From Parus major (taxonomy: Eukaryota; Chordata; Aves; Passeriformes; Paridae): a stretch of DNA of 64,000 nt. Both the position numbers and the translations under genes were made by a program. Below, piece by piece: positions 38,864-51,080 of the stretch. The notes under the pieces were generated by a model. The model was not told where the DNA came from and did not search any database. It was given only the letters and a program-made list of their open reading frames with translations. The stretch covers positions 65,290,492 through 65,354,491 of the forward strand of contig NC_031771.1 in NCBI RefSeq assembly GCF_001522545.3. Reading direction: 5' to 3'. The first letter of the stretch is position 1. Each line of letters opens with the position of its first letter.

Positions 38864-39334
38864 AAAATATCAGAGAACTCAGGACCAATTCTGGCATTTG
38901 ATATATGAATAAAGTGGAAAGGAAACAGATGGCACAGTATGCATAAAATCCACTATTATGCTAATGAAATTAATCAAAATAAAGCTGACCATAAAGCAGC
39001 ACAGAGGACACTTGCTGCATTTAGGAATAAAATGGGAGACAAACTTTAATGCGAAAATAAAAAGTACAGAGAGGAAAAAATTATTTACATAAAGATATTG
39101 CTATTCCAAAGCAATGCTGTGATTAGCACTGCTCACTGATGGTCAGAAAGGCAAAGGAATGAAATTTAGGAAAACAGAAAGACAGAAAAGTCATTCTGGC
39201 ACCTTTTACATGGAAAGAGTGCAAAAATATTTGGGCTGTCTCACTCCAAAACAGAACCAGCTCCACCTCTCTGTCCTTCCTGGCACTGGCATGGCAGAAC
39301 CAGTATCTACTCTGGTTTTAAAGACCTTGAAAAT

Positions 39335-39620
39335 GACCCCAGGCTGCACCAGGGGAGATTTACATCACGTATCAGGAATAGGTTTCTCACCTTTTCCACT
39401 TTTTTCTTCAACACTTTTCTCACTTTTTCCTTCAGCCAAGGAAGGGCTGTCCAGCATTGGAACAGACTGTGCAGGGAAGCGGTGGAGTCACCGTGCCTGG
39501 GAGTATTCAAAAAACGTGTGGATGTGGCACTTGGGGACACAGTGAACGTGGTGGTGCTGAGGTGAAGGTTGGACTTTATTATCTTAGAAGTCTTTTCCAA
39601 CTTTAATGATTCTGTGAATC
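39335..39620 (+). mobile_element. CR1 LINE 3' fragment
   Basis: CAGCATTGGAACAGACTGTG, GCAGGGAAGCGGTGGAGTCA, ACGTGTGGATGTGGCACTTG, AAGGTTGGACTTTATTATCT and a terminal AATGATTCTGTGAATC follow a forward-sense CR1. The left edge is uncertain, because a pyrimidine-rich stretch around 39388-39436 interrupts the match. Confidence 0.85.
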
Positions 39621-39624
39621 TCTG

Positions 39625-39800
39625 ACCACCCACTGCATGACTTCCTTGGGAAATCTGTTTTAATGCTTCTTACTACAAGAGAGCTCTTTCCGATATCAAT
39701 TTGCTATCTTCTGAGTTGGAAATTAAGTCCATTATTTCTCTTCCTACCCAATCCTGCCACAGAAAACAAATTGTCCCATTGCCTCCTCATGTATTTGAGA
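39625..39800 (-). mobile_element. Possible ancient CR1 fragment
   Basis: CTTCCTTGGGAAATCTGTTT, AGCTCTTTCCGATATCAATT and a TTTCTCTTCCTACCC block follow the order of a reverse-complement CR1 3' region but are much diverged. Low confidence. Confidence 0.35.
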
Positions 39801-39986
39801 ACTGCTCCATTCCACTTCACCCACCTTTCCTTAGAATAACTGCTCCATTTTGTGCCATCTTTCACAGTGATGTTTTCAAGGTTTCTAATCTTAGTTATCA
39901 CTCTTATCTAGACTCCCTGTAGCTCAAATCTTTCCTCAATGCAGGGCTTAAAGTAGGCATCACATCAAATCTTGGAGGGACAGACA

Positions 39987-40268
39987 CTGATTTCTGCTCT
40001 CTGTGACAGTGACAGGACCCAAGGGAACAGCTGGAGCTGTCCCAGGGAAGGTTTAGGTTGGATATCAGGGAAAGGTTCTTCCCCAGAGGGTGCTGGCACT
40101 GCCCAGGCTCCCCAGGGAATGGGCACCAAGGCTGCCAGAGCTCCAGGAGAGTTTGGACAGCGCTGCCAGGGATGCCCAGGGTGGGATTGTTGGGTGTCTG
40201 TGCAGGGCCAGGAGTTGGACTGGATGATCTTGGGGGCTCCCTTCCAGCTCAGGATATTCTCTGAATCT
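39987..40268 (+). mobile_element. CR1 LINE 3' fragment, young-looking, inverted partner of 30831-31103
   Basis: The forward CR1 3' end includes AACAGCTGGAGCTGTCCCAG, GGTTTAGGTTGGATATCAGG, CCAGAGCTCCAGGAGAGTTT and TGGACTGGATGATCTTGGGG. It ends near AGGATATTCTCTGAATC. Against the reverse complement of the 30831 copy I count only about eight differences in 273 bases. Confidence 0.92.
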
Positions 40269-43110
40269 ACGACCTGGCTTGCCCAGTACAGCCCCACCAG
40301 GGCTGAAAAGCAAGGAATGAACATTTCTCAGGACGGTTTATCTCTGACCCACAGCTGATTTAGTGCAGGCCTGTTCAGTAAATCACAACACTCCTGCCAT
40401 GCTCATCTATGACCACTACAATTCCTTGTCTCCTCTGCAATGGCAGGTCACTGATGTGTATTTATGCAGTTAATTACACTTGGCCAAAGGCAGAGCTTTC
40501 TAATTGTCTGGACTGAATTAGATTCTATATTTTCAGATTATCATTTGCACTTTGACAAGGTTACATTGACTCCTCATTCTGTCTCCCAGCAGGCTTCCAG
40601 CTCCAGCTCAAGCTTGGCATTGAAGGCATTTCTCCATTCCATCATCTGCACCTTCAGTTACAACACTGACAAAACCCCAATACCATTTGGTTGACACACC
40701 TTTATTGACAGTGAAACCAGGGAGTAAATCCCATTCCACAGCAGCTGCACCTGAACCATGGCCTCCCCCTGGCAATGTCACTTCAGGCAGTATTAAAAGT
40801 TTTAAACATGTCAAGATACACCAGGCTCTCCTTAGTCAAGTTTCATGCATGCTACAGGAGGTAACTGCAAAAATCCACGTTTCTTACACTCTGTACAAAC
40901 ACCACAAAAAGTCCTGACAAGAATTAGCTGAGAATCAAATCACTGCCTCAAGAAACAGGCGGTGGAACTGGAACAAAAAACTGAGGGAGGAGAGTGACAG
41001 AGCAAACCTTCCTCCCTGCACACCCCCTTTGAGAAACCTTCACCAATTTCATGTTCTACCTCCTGTTTTGCCCAAATCTGAGGTTGAGGAAGTCTTGGCT
41101 CCTGACAGCCAGTGGTTCAAGGAGAGTGATCCCTGAAAATTTACAGAGGCAAGCAATCTCCCACAGCCACCTTCTCCCAGACCCTGCTAAAGACAGGAGA
41201 TACGGCTCAGCCTGCCAGCCCTTCCCAGCATCAGATCTTAGCAAAGCATCCATCCTTCAGGAGTTTTGCTGGTTTGGAACAGGATTTTGCCTCTGAAAGG
41301 GGCTGTCTGGATGCAGCAGCTGCTAATCCCTGTGTCAGTGCACTATCCTCTCAGAAGGCTGGAAGAAAATTTCAACAGAACCGGTTTTTGTCATCAAAAA
41401 ATTATTTCTTGGCTATCAGAGAACTAAAAACCATATTCAGTCCCACCTGAAAAATGGGTGTAAGAATTGCTTAGGAACTGGGTTGCTCCACTCCACAGAT
41501 CTGTTCAGAGATGGTCATAAATCTGCCCAGATCTCTCTGTGCTGAAAGCAGAGATGTGTAAGAGCAGCTGAGTGAATGACAAAATATTGCTCACGTGCCA
41601 TGCCAGGGTATGGCACAAACACCTCTGCTGCAGCATCAGTTTAATCACCTTTCTGCAGCCTCTGCATTGTTAAGGCCATGATGTGTAATTTTTATTCTAA
41701 CAGCTAAAAAAACATCAGAATTTTAAATCTTGAGCGTCTCCTTCAGAAAATACAGAGGTTCTTTTTATAAAAAAGGTTTTATCTATAATGCTTCCTTCAC
41801 AAGGAAAAGCACTTCTATTTTTTCCATCTTTGAATAATTTGATTTTACATTTACCTGTAGGAATCTGTATTTAAAAGCATACATGATTTAAAATTAATCT
41901 AGGGATGCTTGTGGAATCTACAAGGTACAACTTTTATCAGTCCTAATGCTTTTTGAAAATGTATTTTACAGGCAATTTCCTGCCACACATTAACAGCAAA
42001 GTTAACATAAATGTTTAAAATATTTTTACGCAACTATAAAAAGAATTAAGATTGTATCACTTAAGAAAAATGTCTCTTTAGTAGACATTTAGTACAAAAA
42101 TCAATCCAGGACAGTCCTATTGATTTCACAGGCTAAAAGGAATAAGATCCTCTTTTATCCCTTTTTTCTTTTTTTTTTTTTCTTTTAACCACCACTTGTT
42201 CATAACAAACAACATCTAAAAAGAAACAGAGGACTGAAAGTTCCAATTCTTACAAAGGAGGAATTTCAAGGAAAACCTGTACCCAGCACAGCACTTAAGT
42301 ATGTCCTTAGCACTAAACAAGTACTTGCAGTAAAATTAACAGGAGTTTCAATTGCTTTCATAAATCAAGCAAATAAAAATGAACCAGTAAATCCCAGAGT
42401 CATGCAACAGAATTGTAAGATACCACGTTAAAAATGCCACAGTATTTCTCACAGCACAAACTTGCAAGGACGAGAAAGTAGAAAATTTAATTCCTCTCAG
42501 CTAATAAACAAATAAGTAGAGAATATTAGACTTGAGACAATCTGCTACTAATACTCTGCTTTCAAGTATTTATGGATTTGCATGAAATTATATCTTCCCC
42601 CTCGCTCCAGTTTCACGCTCCAGCTGCTGATATTACACTACATTTTTGTGAAGAGGCTCATCAACAGTGGTTTTACCATTTCCAGACCAATATCAATCAA
42701 AAGTGGGTTTTTAGTTTTTAGTTTGTTTTTTTTCCAGTGTCCTACAGCCTGTTTGCTGAGCAGACCCAGTGTCCCCATCTCTTGAGTGGCAGAGGGGCAG
42801 GTCAGGAAGGCAGCAGAAGGAGAAAGGCTGCCCAACATGGCATTGGCTGCTTTGGATTTTCATTCCACCTTGAACCTTTTCCAAAACGTGGCCAAGTGAT
42901 TTCCATGCCTCTCTCCTTCACAAACTTCAAAATGAACAATAAGCAGGAACAATTCAAAAGCTCCCAGGACTGTTTTCTCAACATCTCAGGTTTTGACACA
43001 TATTTTTTTAAAAAAAATTGTAATTTCACTCTCCTATATCAGATTATAAAAAAAAAAATCATTATTGCTTTAAGTAATGCAAATCTTAAATCAGCAGTGT
43101 TTGTATAACT

Positions 43111-43297
43111 TGAGAATCAGAGAATGGTTTGAGTTGGAATGGACTTTAGACATCATCCCATTCACCCCCTGCCATGGGCAGGGACACCTTCCACCATCCC
43201 AGGGTGCTCCAAGCTCCACCCAGCCTGGCCTTGGGCACTTCCAGGGATCCAGGGGCAGCCACAGCTTCTCTGGGCACCCTGTGCCAAGGCCTCACCA
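43111..43297 (-). mobile_element. CR1 LINE 3' fragment
   Basis: GAGAATCAGAGAATGGTTTG, CTGCCATGGGCAGGGACACC, CAGCCTGGCCTTGGGCACTT and CCACAGCTTCTCTGGGCACC are reverse-complement CR1 3' end. It stops at GTGCCAAGGCCTCACC. Confidence 0.93.
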
Positions 43298-43386
43298 AAA
43301 ATAACAACATAATGTTTGTAAATCTTCCAATTTTAGTTATGTTTACAAATACTCCAATTTTGGATGAGCTGATAAAGTTTGGATAA

Positions 43387-43432
43387 AAAGAATATATTTT
43401 CATTGTATCAAAGAATGTATTTTCATTGTATC
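43387..43432. repeat. Tandem duplication of a 23-bp unit
   Basis: AAAGAATATATTTTCATTGT at 43387 and AAAGAATGTATTTTCATTGT at 43410, each followed by ATC, with one difference. Confidence 0.93.
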
Positions 43433-44203
43433 CTACTGCTGGGCAACCATGCCAGGAAAAAACCAAATACTAGCAAAAATCTGTGGAACAAACACCAATG
43501 TTTTCTTTCATTTCATTCAAGACATTTTCTTTCAAAGCCTACATCCCTGCAGTACCACAACACCCCAAACATGTGTCACAAAACAGCAACCTCCCTTCTG
43601 AGCTCCAAAACTTCCAAATTGCCTAAAGCATTCTCCAAATACTTGAGTTTTTAGTTATTTTTCTTCCTTCATGAAGTGAGATGACTGCTCAGCTGTCTCA
43701 TCCAGCAATGTTTTATTCCAATCAGCCACTTCGGAAGCGAGGCAAAAGCAGGTCAGATTTTCATTCTGACTAGATTTTGCTGATCTTTTATACACATCTG
43801 GTAAGAGACTCAGGGACAACACTGTTGTCACAAAACATTTACCTTGGGAGGATAAGTCTGCAAGCAGTTTCTTTGTTTTGGATGAAGCGCTCACAGTGAG
43901 GCAGACGAGGCTGTTCTGTGAGCACTCATTCCACCAGCATTTCAGCCCCTGAAGGGTTGTGATTTCCCAGATTGCCATCATTTGCTCCCCAGTACACCCA
44001 GTTCCCATCCCTCCAGCTGCAGAAGGGCTTACTGGCTCCCTGGTCCTCCCATGGGAATGGATCAGCTGCCTTATGGCTCCCTGCATGGAATGACTTACAA
44101 AAATAGAGGTGTGTGCTACATGAATAAAGAGGATACAGCAAACAGAAATGCCTGCTAAATAGTGAAATATCATTTGTATCTCATCTCCAAGCAGAAGAAA
44201 TTT

Positions 44204-44276
44204 TAGAATATTAAGAATATTTAAGAATATTAAGAATATTAGAAATTTTACAATATTGAATTATTAGAATATTTAC
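44204..44276. repeat. AT-rich tandem repeat (TTAAGAATA-like)
   Basis: TTAGAATATTAAGAATATTT and following units repeat AGAATATT at 9-12 base spacing and then decay. Confidence 0.8.
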
Positions 44277-44549
44277 TGTGCTGGGGGATACAATATAATC
44301 AAAAGTCTTACATGGGGGGAAGATATTCAAAATATATTTTCCAAATTCATTTAGAAGCAGCAACAAACAATCTGATTCAGTAAAACTTTTTTTTTTTTTC
44401 CCCCTTCATCCTTCTCCACCTTTTTTTTTGTGTGTGGATGGATCACCCTTCTCTAAAACACCTCCTATAAAAGGAAAAACATTGGAGTAATGTGTGAATC
44501 TTGCCATAAAATAATTGAGCATTCAGGTCTAAGGTGGTTAAGCAGACTT

Positions 44550-44591
44550 GATCAATATGGTCAACAGAATGTGTTGACCTGATCAATATGG
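44550..44591. repeat. Small hairpin flanked by an 11-bp direct repeat
   Basis: GATCAATATGG at 44550-44560 and again at 44581-44591. Between them GGTCAACA and TGTTGACC form a perfect 8-bp stem with a 5-base loop. Confidence 0.75.
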
Positions 44592-47500
44592 AAAATGTAA
44601 TGCAAAATGCTATTATTTTTTTCATATATGCACCTTGTATCAAGACAGTATCTTAACTAAATCCAAAATCTATTAAACCTAAATCTGGACTAAGTCTCAG
44701 AAACATCTGAAACACAGAGATTTAGTTACTTCAAAAGAAAATGTGTCAAACCAGAATAAAACACAATAAAAAAGCCTCAGATCATGTTTTTTATGCAAAG
44801 TTCTTTAGTAACCTGTATGAGATTTACTAAAGTAAGACCACAATAAACAAATTTACAAGGACAAGCAACATCATAAAAATCCCATTAAAAGTAAAAATGA
44901 GTTGTGCAGGAGTATAAAATGAAATTATAAATGTTAATAAAGGCTTTATGAATATCAAGTTTCCCACATATTCTCAGTGGACAGAAGTGGAACTTTATGA
45001 CTCCAGCAAAAGGCACATTTTGATGCCACAATTAAGTTTTTGATATTTCCACCCTACAGAAATGGAAATGCTGGAACCCAGCACGGGCTTCCCTGCTGGA
45101 CTTTTGTGAGAGGAGATGCTGATTACACAGATTCATTTTCTGGCTCAATAGGCTCCTTGCAGAGTGTTGAGGAGCTGTGGTGACAAATCCATCACCATCA
45201 CAGAGTGCACAGTGACAGCGCCACATCCCCACCTCGACACAGCCTCGTGCAAGATTGGAGCAGCCACCAACGAGGAAATCAACAGGATCACGTTCTGTAC
45301 AGCACTGGGCACTGAGATGGAGAGAAGGGTTACAAAAAAGGATGTATTGCATTCAATTTTATACCTTCCTTTGAAGCCTCAGCATTCTAATGGCCACATC
45401 AGTAAAAGGCACGTTTAGAAGAGCTCCTGACTCACTCCAGCTGAGCTGACTCATCCACAGTGTGCATTACCTTTGTATTTGCCAGCAATTCAAATCTGCA
45501 ACTCAACTTGCAGCTCAGACTGCCAGTTCCACAGAACAATTATAACATGAGTGACTTTCCAATGAAGACTTCTTTAAACAAGCCTCATGAAACTCAATCT
45601 GCAAGCAGCCCATGAATCCAGACCCAACAGGCTGTTATCCTGAAACGATTTTCTCTAAAACAGGTAATTCCAAACTAATAAATGCAACCCTGCTGATTTC
45701 TGCCCTCTCCTGTAATAAAAACAAACTCAAAAGCTGTGTCAGAGTAAAGGGTAAAGAAGAACCTGGAAGCAGATGTTACCATGGGAGCCTTAAGGAACAC
45801 TGACACAATGACTGGAAAAACAAGGATCTACTGAAGAGTTTGGCAGAGAAAATCAAGGACCACCACAGAGTGTGGCCTGAAGAAAGGCACAAAAACCTCT
45901 GGGTAAAAACTGCAGTGATTTTTAATTTGTTGGTTTTTTTTAAAGCAGTGATTCTGAAAAGAATTTTAGAGTACCCAGGTCTTATACCCAGGAAGAATAA
46001 AGAGGAAGAAAAAAAGAGAAGAAACTATCACAGGACCTTGACTGACTGTCTAATAACTAGAATTATTTTTTGGCCAAGGGAAGTATTTGAAAGAATAGAC
46101 AAAAATGATCAAATGGGAACACATAATCCTTCAAAAAGTCACTACAGGAAGCTAAAATCTGAAACTGAACTTCTCACACCCTCGCCTCCAATGTTCTAAA
46201 ACTGCTTTCCTTCACAAAATTCCATTCCATAAAGAATGAGACCTTTAATATTTTCAGTCATTTTCCTTCCAGTTCAAAAATTATTTAATTGCATTTTCTT
46301 GACATGCAATCCCTAAGTTTTATAGGTATTTTGGAACAGGATGGGGCCTGGGGACAAACCCAAGTGATTTGTGAGAGCAAAGGGCTGGAGGAGAGCCCAG
46401 GAGGACAAATGTTACAGAAATTTAAAGATTTTTGGGTTCCCTGTCCCAGCAGTCTTGTAGGAAAGGTTGCAGAAGACTTTTGAAGGACCTATCCCACTTC
46501 AGGCCAAATCAGCTTTAGCAGCATCACTGTTAATGAAAAGGAAAGCTCATAAAGCATCTTAATTTATTCTTAGTTTTCAATGTAATTGGTTTCTAATTTC
46601 TCTGCTGACAAAATGTATAAACCCATATTGTATGTATAAACCCACTGTTTGGTTATACACAAAACTCACACAGCTCAGCACAAACTGATATTCCAGGCTT
46701 TCCATCTCATTTCCATGTGAGATGTAAAAGGAAAGATCTGTGCATGTTTAATATCTTTGCCGGCTTATCCAGCCTAAAGGGCTGATGATGGGTTGTAAAA
46801 CCAAAACAGTCACAAGAAAAAAAAATAAAAATAAAAAAAAAATAGAAAGTACTGAAATCAAACAACCAGAAAAACCACAAAACCCAAAACAAGCACAAAA
46901 CAACCCACAAAAAAACCAAAGCACAAACCCTGCAGCCAGCATCCCTCCCAGACTCGAATGCCTACTGAGAAAACTGCAGGGCCAATCACTTGAGAAAAAA
47001 ACACAATTGTGTAACTTGATTGTATCCATTTTATTCTTGGACACTTTCAGTTCAGTGAAAAAGGCTGAGAGGTGTGCAGAACAAACACATTACTAATCTC
47101 TCATTAAAGATGTATAAAATATTATGCTCTGCTACACTGAGCTCAAAATTTCAAGCTTCAGTTTCAAAAAATGCTTAGTAACTTTTGTTCAGAAAAATTT
47201 AAGCACCTGAAAAAGCTCTAGGATGTTGATTACAATAATCATTTCCACTCTTGCAGCTTGTCTATTGCTAGAAGAAAGTTAATTTTTAAAAGAGATCAAA
47301 TCCCCTAAAGACCAGTACAATTTTTACCAGTGTAAAAAAGCATCATCCCCACTTTTTCTTTAACAAAAATCTAACGCTACTTTCTACACAATATTCAAAA
47401 CAATTAAATGCAAGTAGATAGATGGACTCACAGGCTGCCCCCTTTGAGAAGGTAAAACAAAACTTTACAGACAACCAAGCTGGGAACACAGAAAAGCCCC

Positions 47501-48861
47501 TAACAAAACTGAAATCTCTAGCAAAAAGGTGCCAACCAAAACATGAATACAGAAGATAATGTTCTTAATTTCTTCTTATTGGCCAAGCACACCAGCAAGA
47601 AGTAGAAAGTTCTGTCTCCAGAGCTGTCTGCCACATGGGGAAGGGGACAGATGCAGCTCACAGCCTGGACTTTCTTCTTCTGTGCTCAAACACAAGCACA
47701 GCTAAATTATCTTTCAGGAATTCTTGAGAGTTGCAGTAATGTCATTAAAAATATGCTGTGGATGAGAAGGGCTGTGTGTGAAGTGGCAGTGATTCCTGGC
47801 TGGAACTAAATGATGTGACCCTGATACATCTGAACATATGAGCTGGAACGCTGCTGAATTCAGAAACTCCAAAATGAAGATATCTATTTGACAGTGGATT
47901 TAATCATCATAGAAGTGGCTCATAAAGAAATTCTTATTTACAGGGCATGGACCATTATAAAATTAACTCACTGATCACAGTCAGCACTACACCAAGGATA
48001 CACCTGCATGTTTCCAGCTATTCTAACAAGTATTTCAGTTGTGTCAGACAGGAGCTGCTCAAATAAAAACCATTTGCTTTTCCATGAAGAGTAAAAACAC
48101 TACCACTACTTTGTTAATCCACCACATTTCAACAGCCAACGCTATCACACTGCACATACATGAAAAGACTGAGTCCCTCAGCTTAAAAAGAAATAAAAAA
48201 TATGAATATTACAGGCTATGGAAGCATTCACAGAGATCTTACGAGGTGAAACACAGGAATGAAGCAGATTTAAAGAATAAGGACCAAGAAGACAAAAAAG
48301 GAACAAGAAAATGAAGATAGATATATAGCTATAGATATTGAAATAGATACAATGTTATGCCTCATATGCATGCATTTCCCTCAAATTCTTCCATCCTTGT
48401 CAGAAAATTATAAAACTACCTGCCAATTAAAGTATTTCAAGCAGTGTAGTAAAAGCTTAATCATTCCACACTAAGGGTGCAGATATGTGTAATTCCCTGG
48501 GAAAAAATTGAATACTTTAATACAAATTCCCTGAAAACAACTCCATATTCAGGAGGCATTCAGCACACTGGATTCATTATGCTTTTACATGAACACCTTC
48601 CAGTGGAAGTGTTTATTATTAGCATAAGCAGATACAATATATTTTCATTACCAAGGCGCAAGATGAAATTAATCAGAAAAATTAATTCCCGTTGCAAATC
48701 TCGTTTCTCCGAAAGCTTTCTCTGAAAACTTACAGATTAATTGTTTGTACAAGGAGATAAGGATTTAGAGCAAGAAAGTGCACAGGTGTCAGCCTTGTCC
48801 AGTGGTGAGTCCATCCTGGAGCTGGCTGGAATTGGCTCCATGGACATGGAGAAGCTTCCAG

Positions 48862-49220
48862 CAAAGTTACCTTGACATTTAATGTGAGTATTGTTCTTTT
48901 CAAACCTGTTTTAAAGATGAAAATAGACGAAATTGATTATGGCAAACATTTAAAACTAAGAAATACAGTTTAATTTTCACTTAAGAAACTGGTGGAGTGG
49001 AAAAGGAAAAACCAGAATTTGGTAGTCCCTATCAAAACCTGGCCATGAAAATCTAATAATTCTGGTTTATCTTTTTCCACTCCACCAGTTTCTTAAGTGA
49101 AAAATAAACTGTAATTTAAATGTTAGTTTAAAATGTTTCATATAATCATTTTCATCTATTTTCATCTTTAAAACAGGTTTGAAAAGAACAATACTCACAT
49201 TAAGTGTCAAGGTTACTTTG
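48862..49220. repeat. Long inverted repeat (about 160-bp arms, 38-bp loop)
   Basis: The left arm, 48862-49019, starts CAAAGTTACCTTGACATTTA. The right arm, 49058-49220, ends GTGTCAAGGTTACTTTG. They are reverse complements of each other with roughly 90% identity by eye. Long perfect blocks include AATGTGAGTATTGTTCTTTT (followed by CAAACCTGTTTTAAAGATGA) and CACTTAAGAAACTGGTGGAG. RNA from either strand could fold into one long hairpin. The flanks show no clear target-site duplication, and I do not recognise it as a known transposon family. Confidence 0.9.
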
Positions 49221-50601
49221 TTATGACTACACTTATTTTTTTTTTTGCTAAACATCCTTTTATTCATGAAGGAAGAGAGGAAATTTGTGCAGATGGTCCC
49301 TTGTACCACACTGACCCAAAAAACTGAATGAGAATGAAAATTCTAGCACTGACTTCATTTAGGATATTAAAAAGACTTATTTTAAAAACCAGATATCTAC
49401 ACAAAGGAAAACTTCTACTCAGCAGAGAAATATTCCTTGTGTATTCATCAAAGGTCATCTGCACAATATTGAATTAATCTGTGTTGAATAAGCTAAGCAT
49501 GAGTTATACATCCTTAATACCATCGTTATAAATTAGTAAAAGGTCTGAAGTCTCCTCAATGAGTACCAAAGTACTACAGGAGTACAGAGAATTAGACTAA
49601 ATAAGAGAGAAAATCCAAGATATAATGGGGAAAATATTAATCAACCCATTGAAAGAGACAAGTAGAAGAGGATATTTCTTCTCAATCTGAGCATTTTCTG
49701 CTCAGACACATAATATTCAAGAACACCAACCACTGATGAGCTTGTGAGAAAAGATACTGAAAATTAATTTACCAAACAGGAAAATAAATATGGTAATTTA
49801 CATCATGTGCTTAAGGCACAATTACACCATTTTCTTAATGCAAAACTGCATCTAAATTTCTCTGGCTGAAAATCAAGGTCGTTTTTAAAATACATCAAAA
49901 GCTCAGATCTCTCTAGTTACAAAAAACAAAAAAAAAAGAAATTAATTTCATAAAACAGTCAAAAATTACCGAAAAGTCTACTTGGATCCATTAAAAGGTG
50001 CATGCCCAGTGGAATCAATATTCCAAAGAAATAAACACAGGAAACGAACAGAAAACAAACCAAAATTATCCATGTACACATGCCCTGAATGCTTTAAACT
50101 CCAAATAAATCAGTCTTCAGAAAAACGTATTGAAGGGCAAAGGAACAGAAACTGCCATTGCTTCTCAGAACATGGATCATTAGAATTAGGTTAATTAACA
50201 CCTCAAAGCAAAATCTTGTAATTAGGGTATTATTTTAGTAATTAGGATTATTTTCTATCCTTTCTAACTTTTGTAGACTGATGACACATTAACTAATGAA
50301 GTTAATGAAAAAGAAGAAAGTGAGTAAGATTTTGAGATCACTCTGAAGAATGAAGCTAAGATGGATTGCAAACTTCAATATCCAAATTGCTCCCAAAGTC
50401 ATTAGAAGCATACATATTTAATCACAGAGGTGGTGTATCTATTTTCTCTTTTCCCTGGCAAATCTGATCGATGACAGAAAATAAGCAACCCTGCTCCCTT
50501 CTTCCTCCCTGATTCAGAAAGAGAGAAGACCCATTACTGCAGGGTTTTGTTCTTCCAGTAATAATTTTCCCAGTTTTACGACTCCTGGTGGACCTCAAGC
50601 A

Positions 50602-51080
50602 TCTCAGAGTCATTAAGGTTGGAAAAGACCTTTAAGATCAACAAGTCCAACCATTAACAGAGGACAACTAAACCACACCCTCAAGTGCCACATCCACAGG
50701 TTTTTTGACCATTTCCAGGGATGGGGACTCGATTCCCTTAACAACTCTTTCCATGAAAAAAATGTTCACAGATATCCAATTTACACCTCCCCTGTCCCAG
50801 CCTGAGCTGTTCCCTCTCCTCCTGTCCCTGTTCCCTGGGAGCAGAGCCCGACCCCCCCGGCTGTCCCCTCCTGGCAGGGAGTTGTGCAGAGCCAGAAGGG
50901 CCCCCTGAGCCTCCTTTTCTCCAGGCTGAGCCCCTTTCCCAGCTCCCTCAGCCCCTCCTGGGGCTCCAGACCCTTCCCCAGCTCTGTTCCCTTCTCTGGA
51001 CTCTCTCCAGCCTCTCAATCTCTCTCTTGTCATGAGGGGCCCAAACTGACCCCAGGATTTAAAATGCCTCACGAGTGCCA
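50602..51080 (-). mobile_element. CR1 LINE 3' fragment, GC-rich subfamily
   Basis: Starts TCTCAGAGTCATTAAGGTTG and GAAAAGACCTTTAAGATCAA. It runs through CATCCACAGG, CCATTTCCAGGGATGGGGAC and CTTTTCTCCAGGCTGAGCCC to GGCCCAAACTGACCCCAGGA. It is visibly richer in G+C than the surrounding intron. The 137-codon minus-strand open frame over it is a by-product of the repeat. Confidence 0.9.

Larger units (their letters stand above)
30831..40259. repeat. Inverted pair of near-identical CR1 segments, 273 bp each
   Basis: 30831-31103 and 39987-40259 match in inverted orientation with about eight differences, including one single-base indel (CAGCACCTCTGG against CAGCACCCTCTGG). They lie in the same CTNNA2 intron, 8.9 kb apart. 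The similarity is much greater than between other CR1 pairs here. Confidence 0.85.

Noticed and set aside
45164..45418. Exon-like, somewhat GC-richer open frame
   Set aside because: The translation matches nothing I recognise, and I saw no convincing pair of splice sites.
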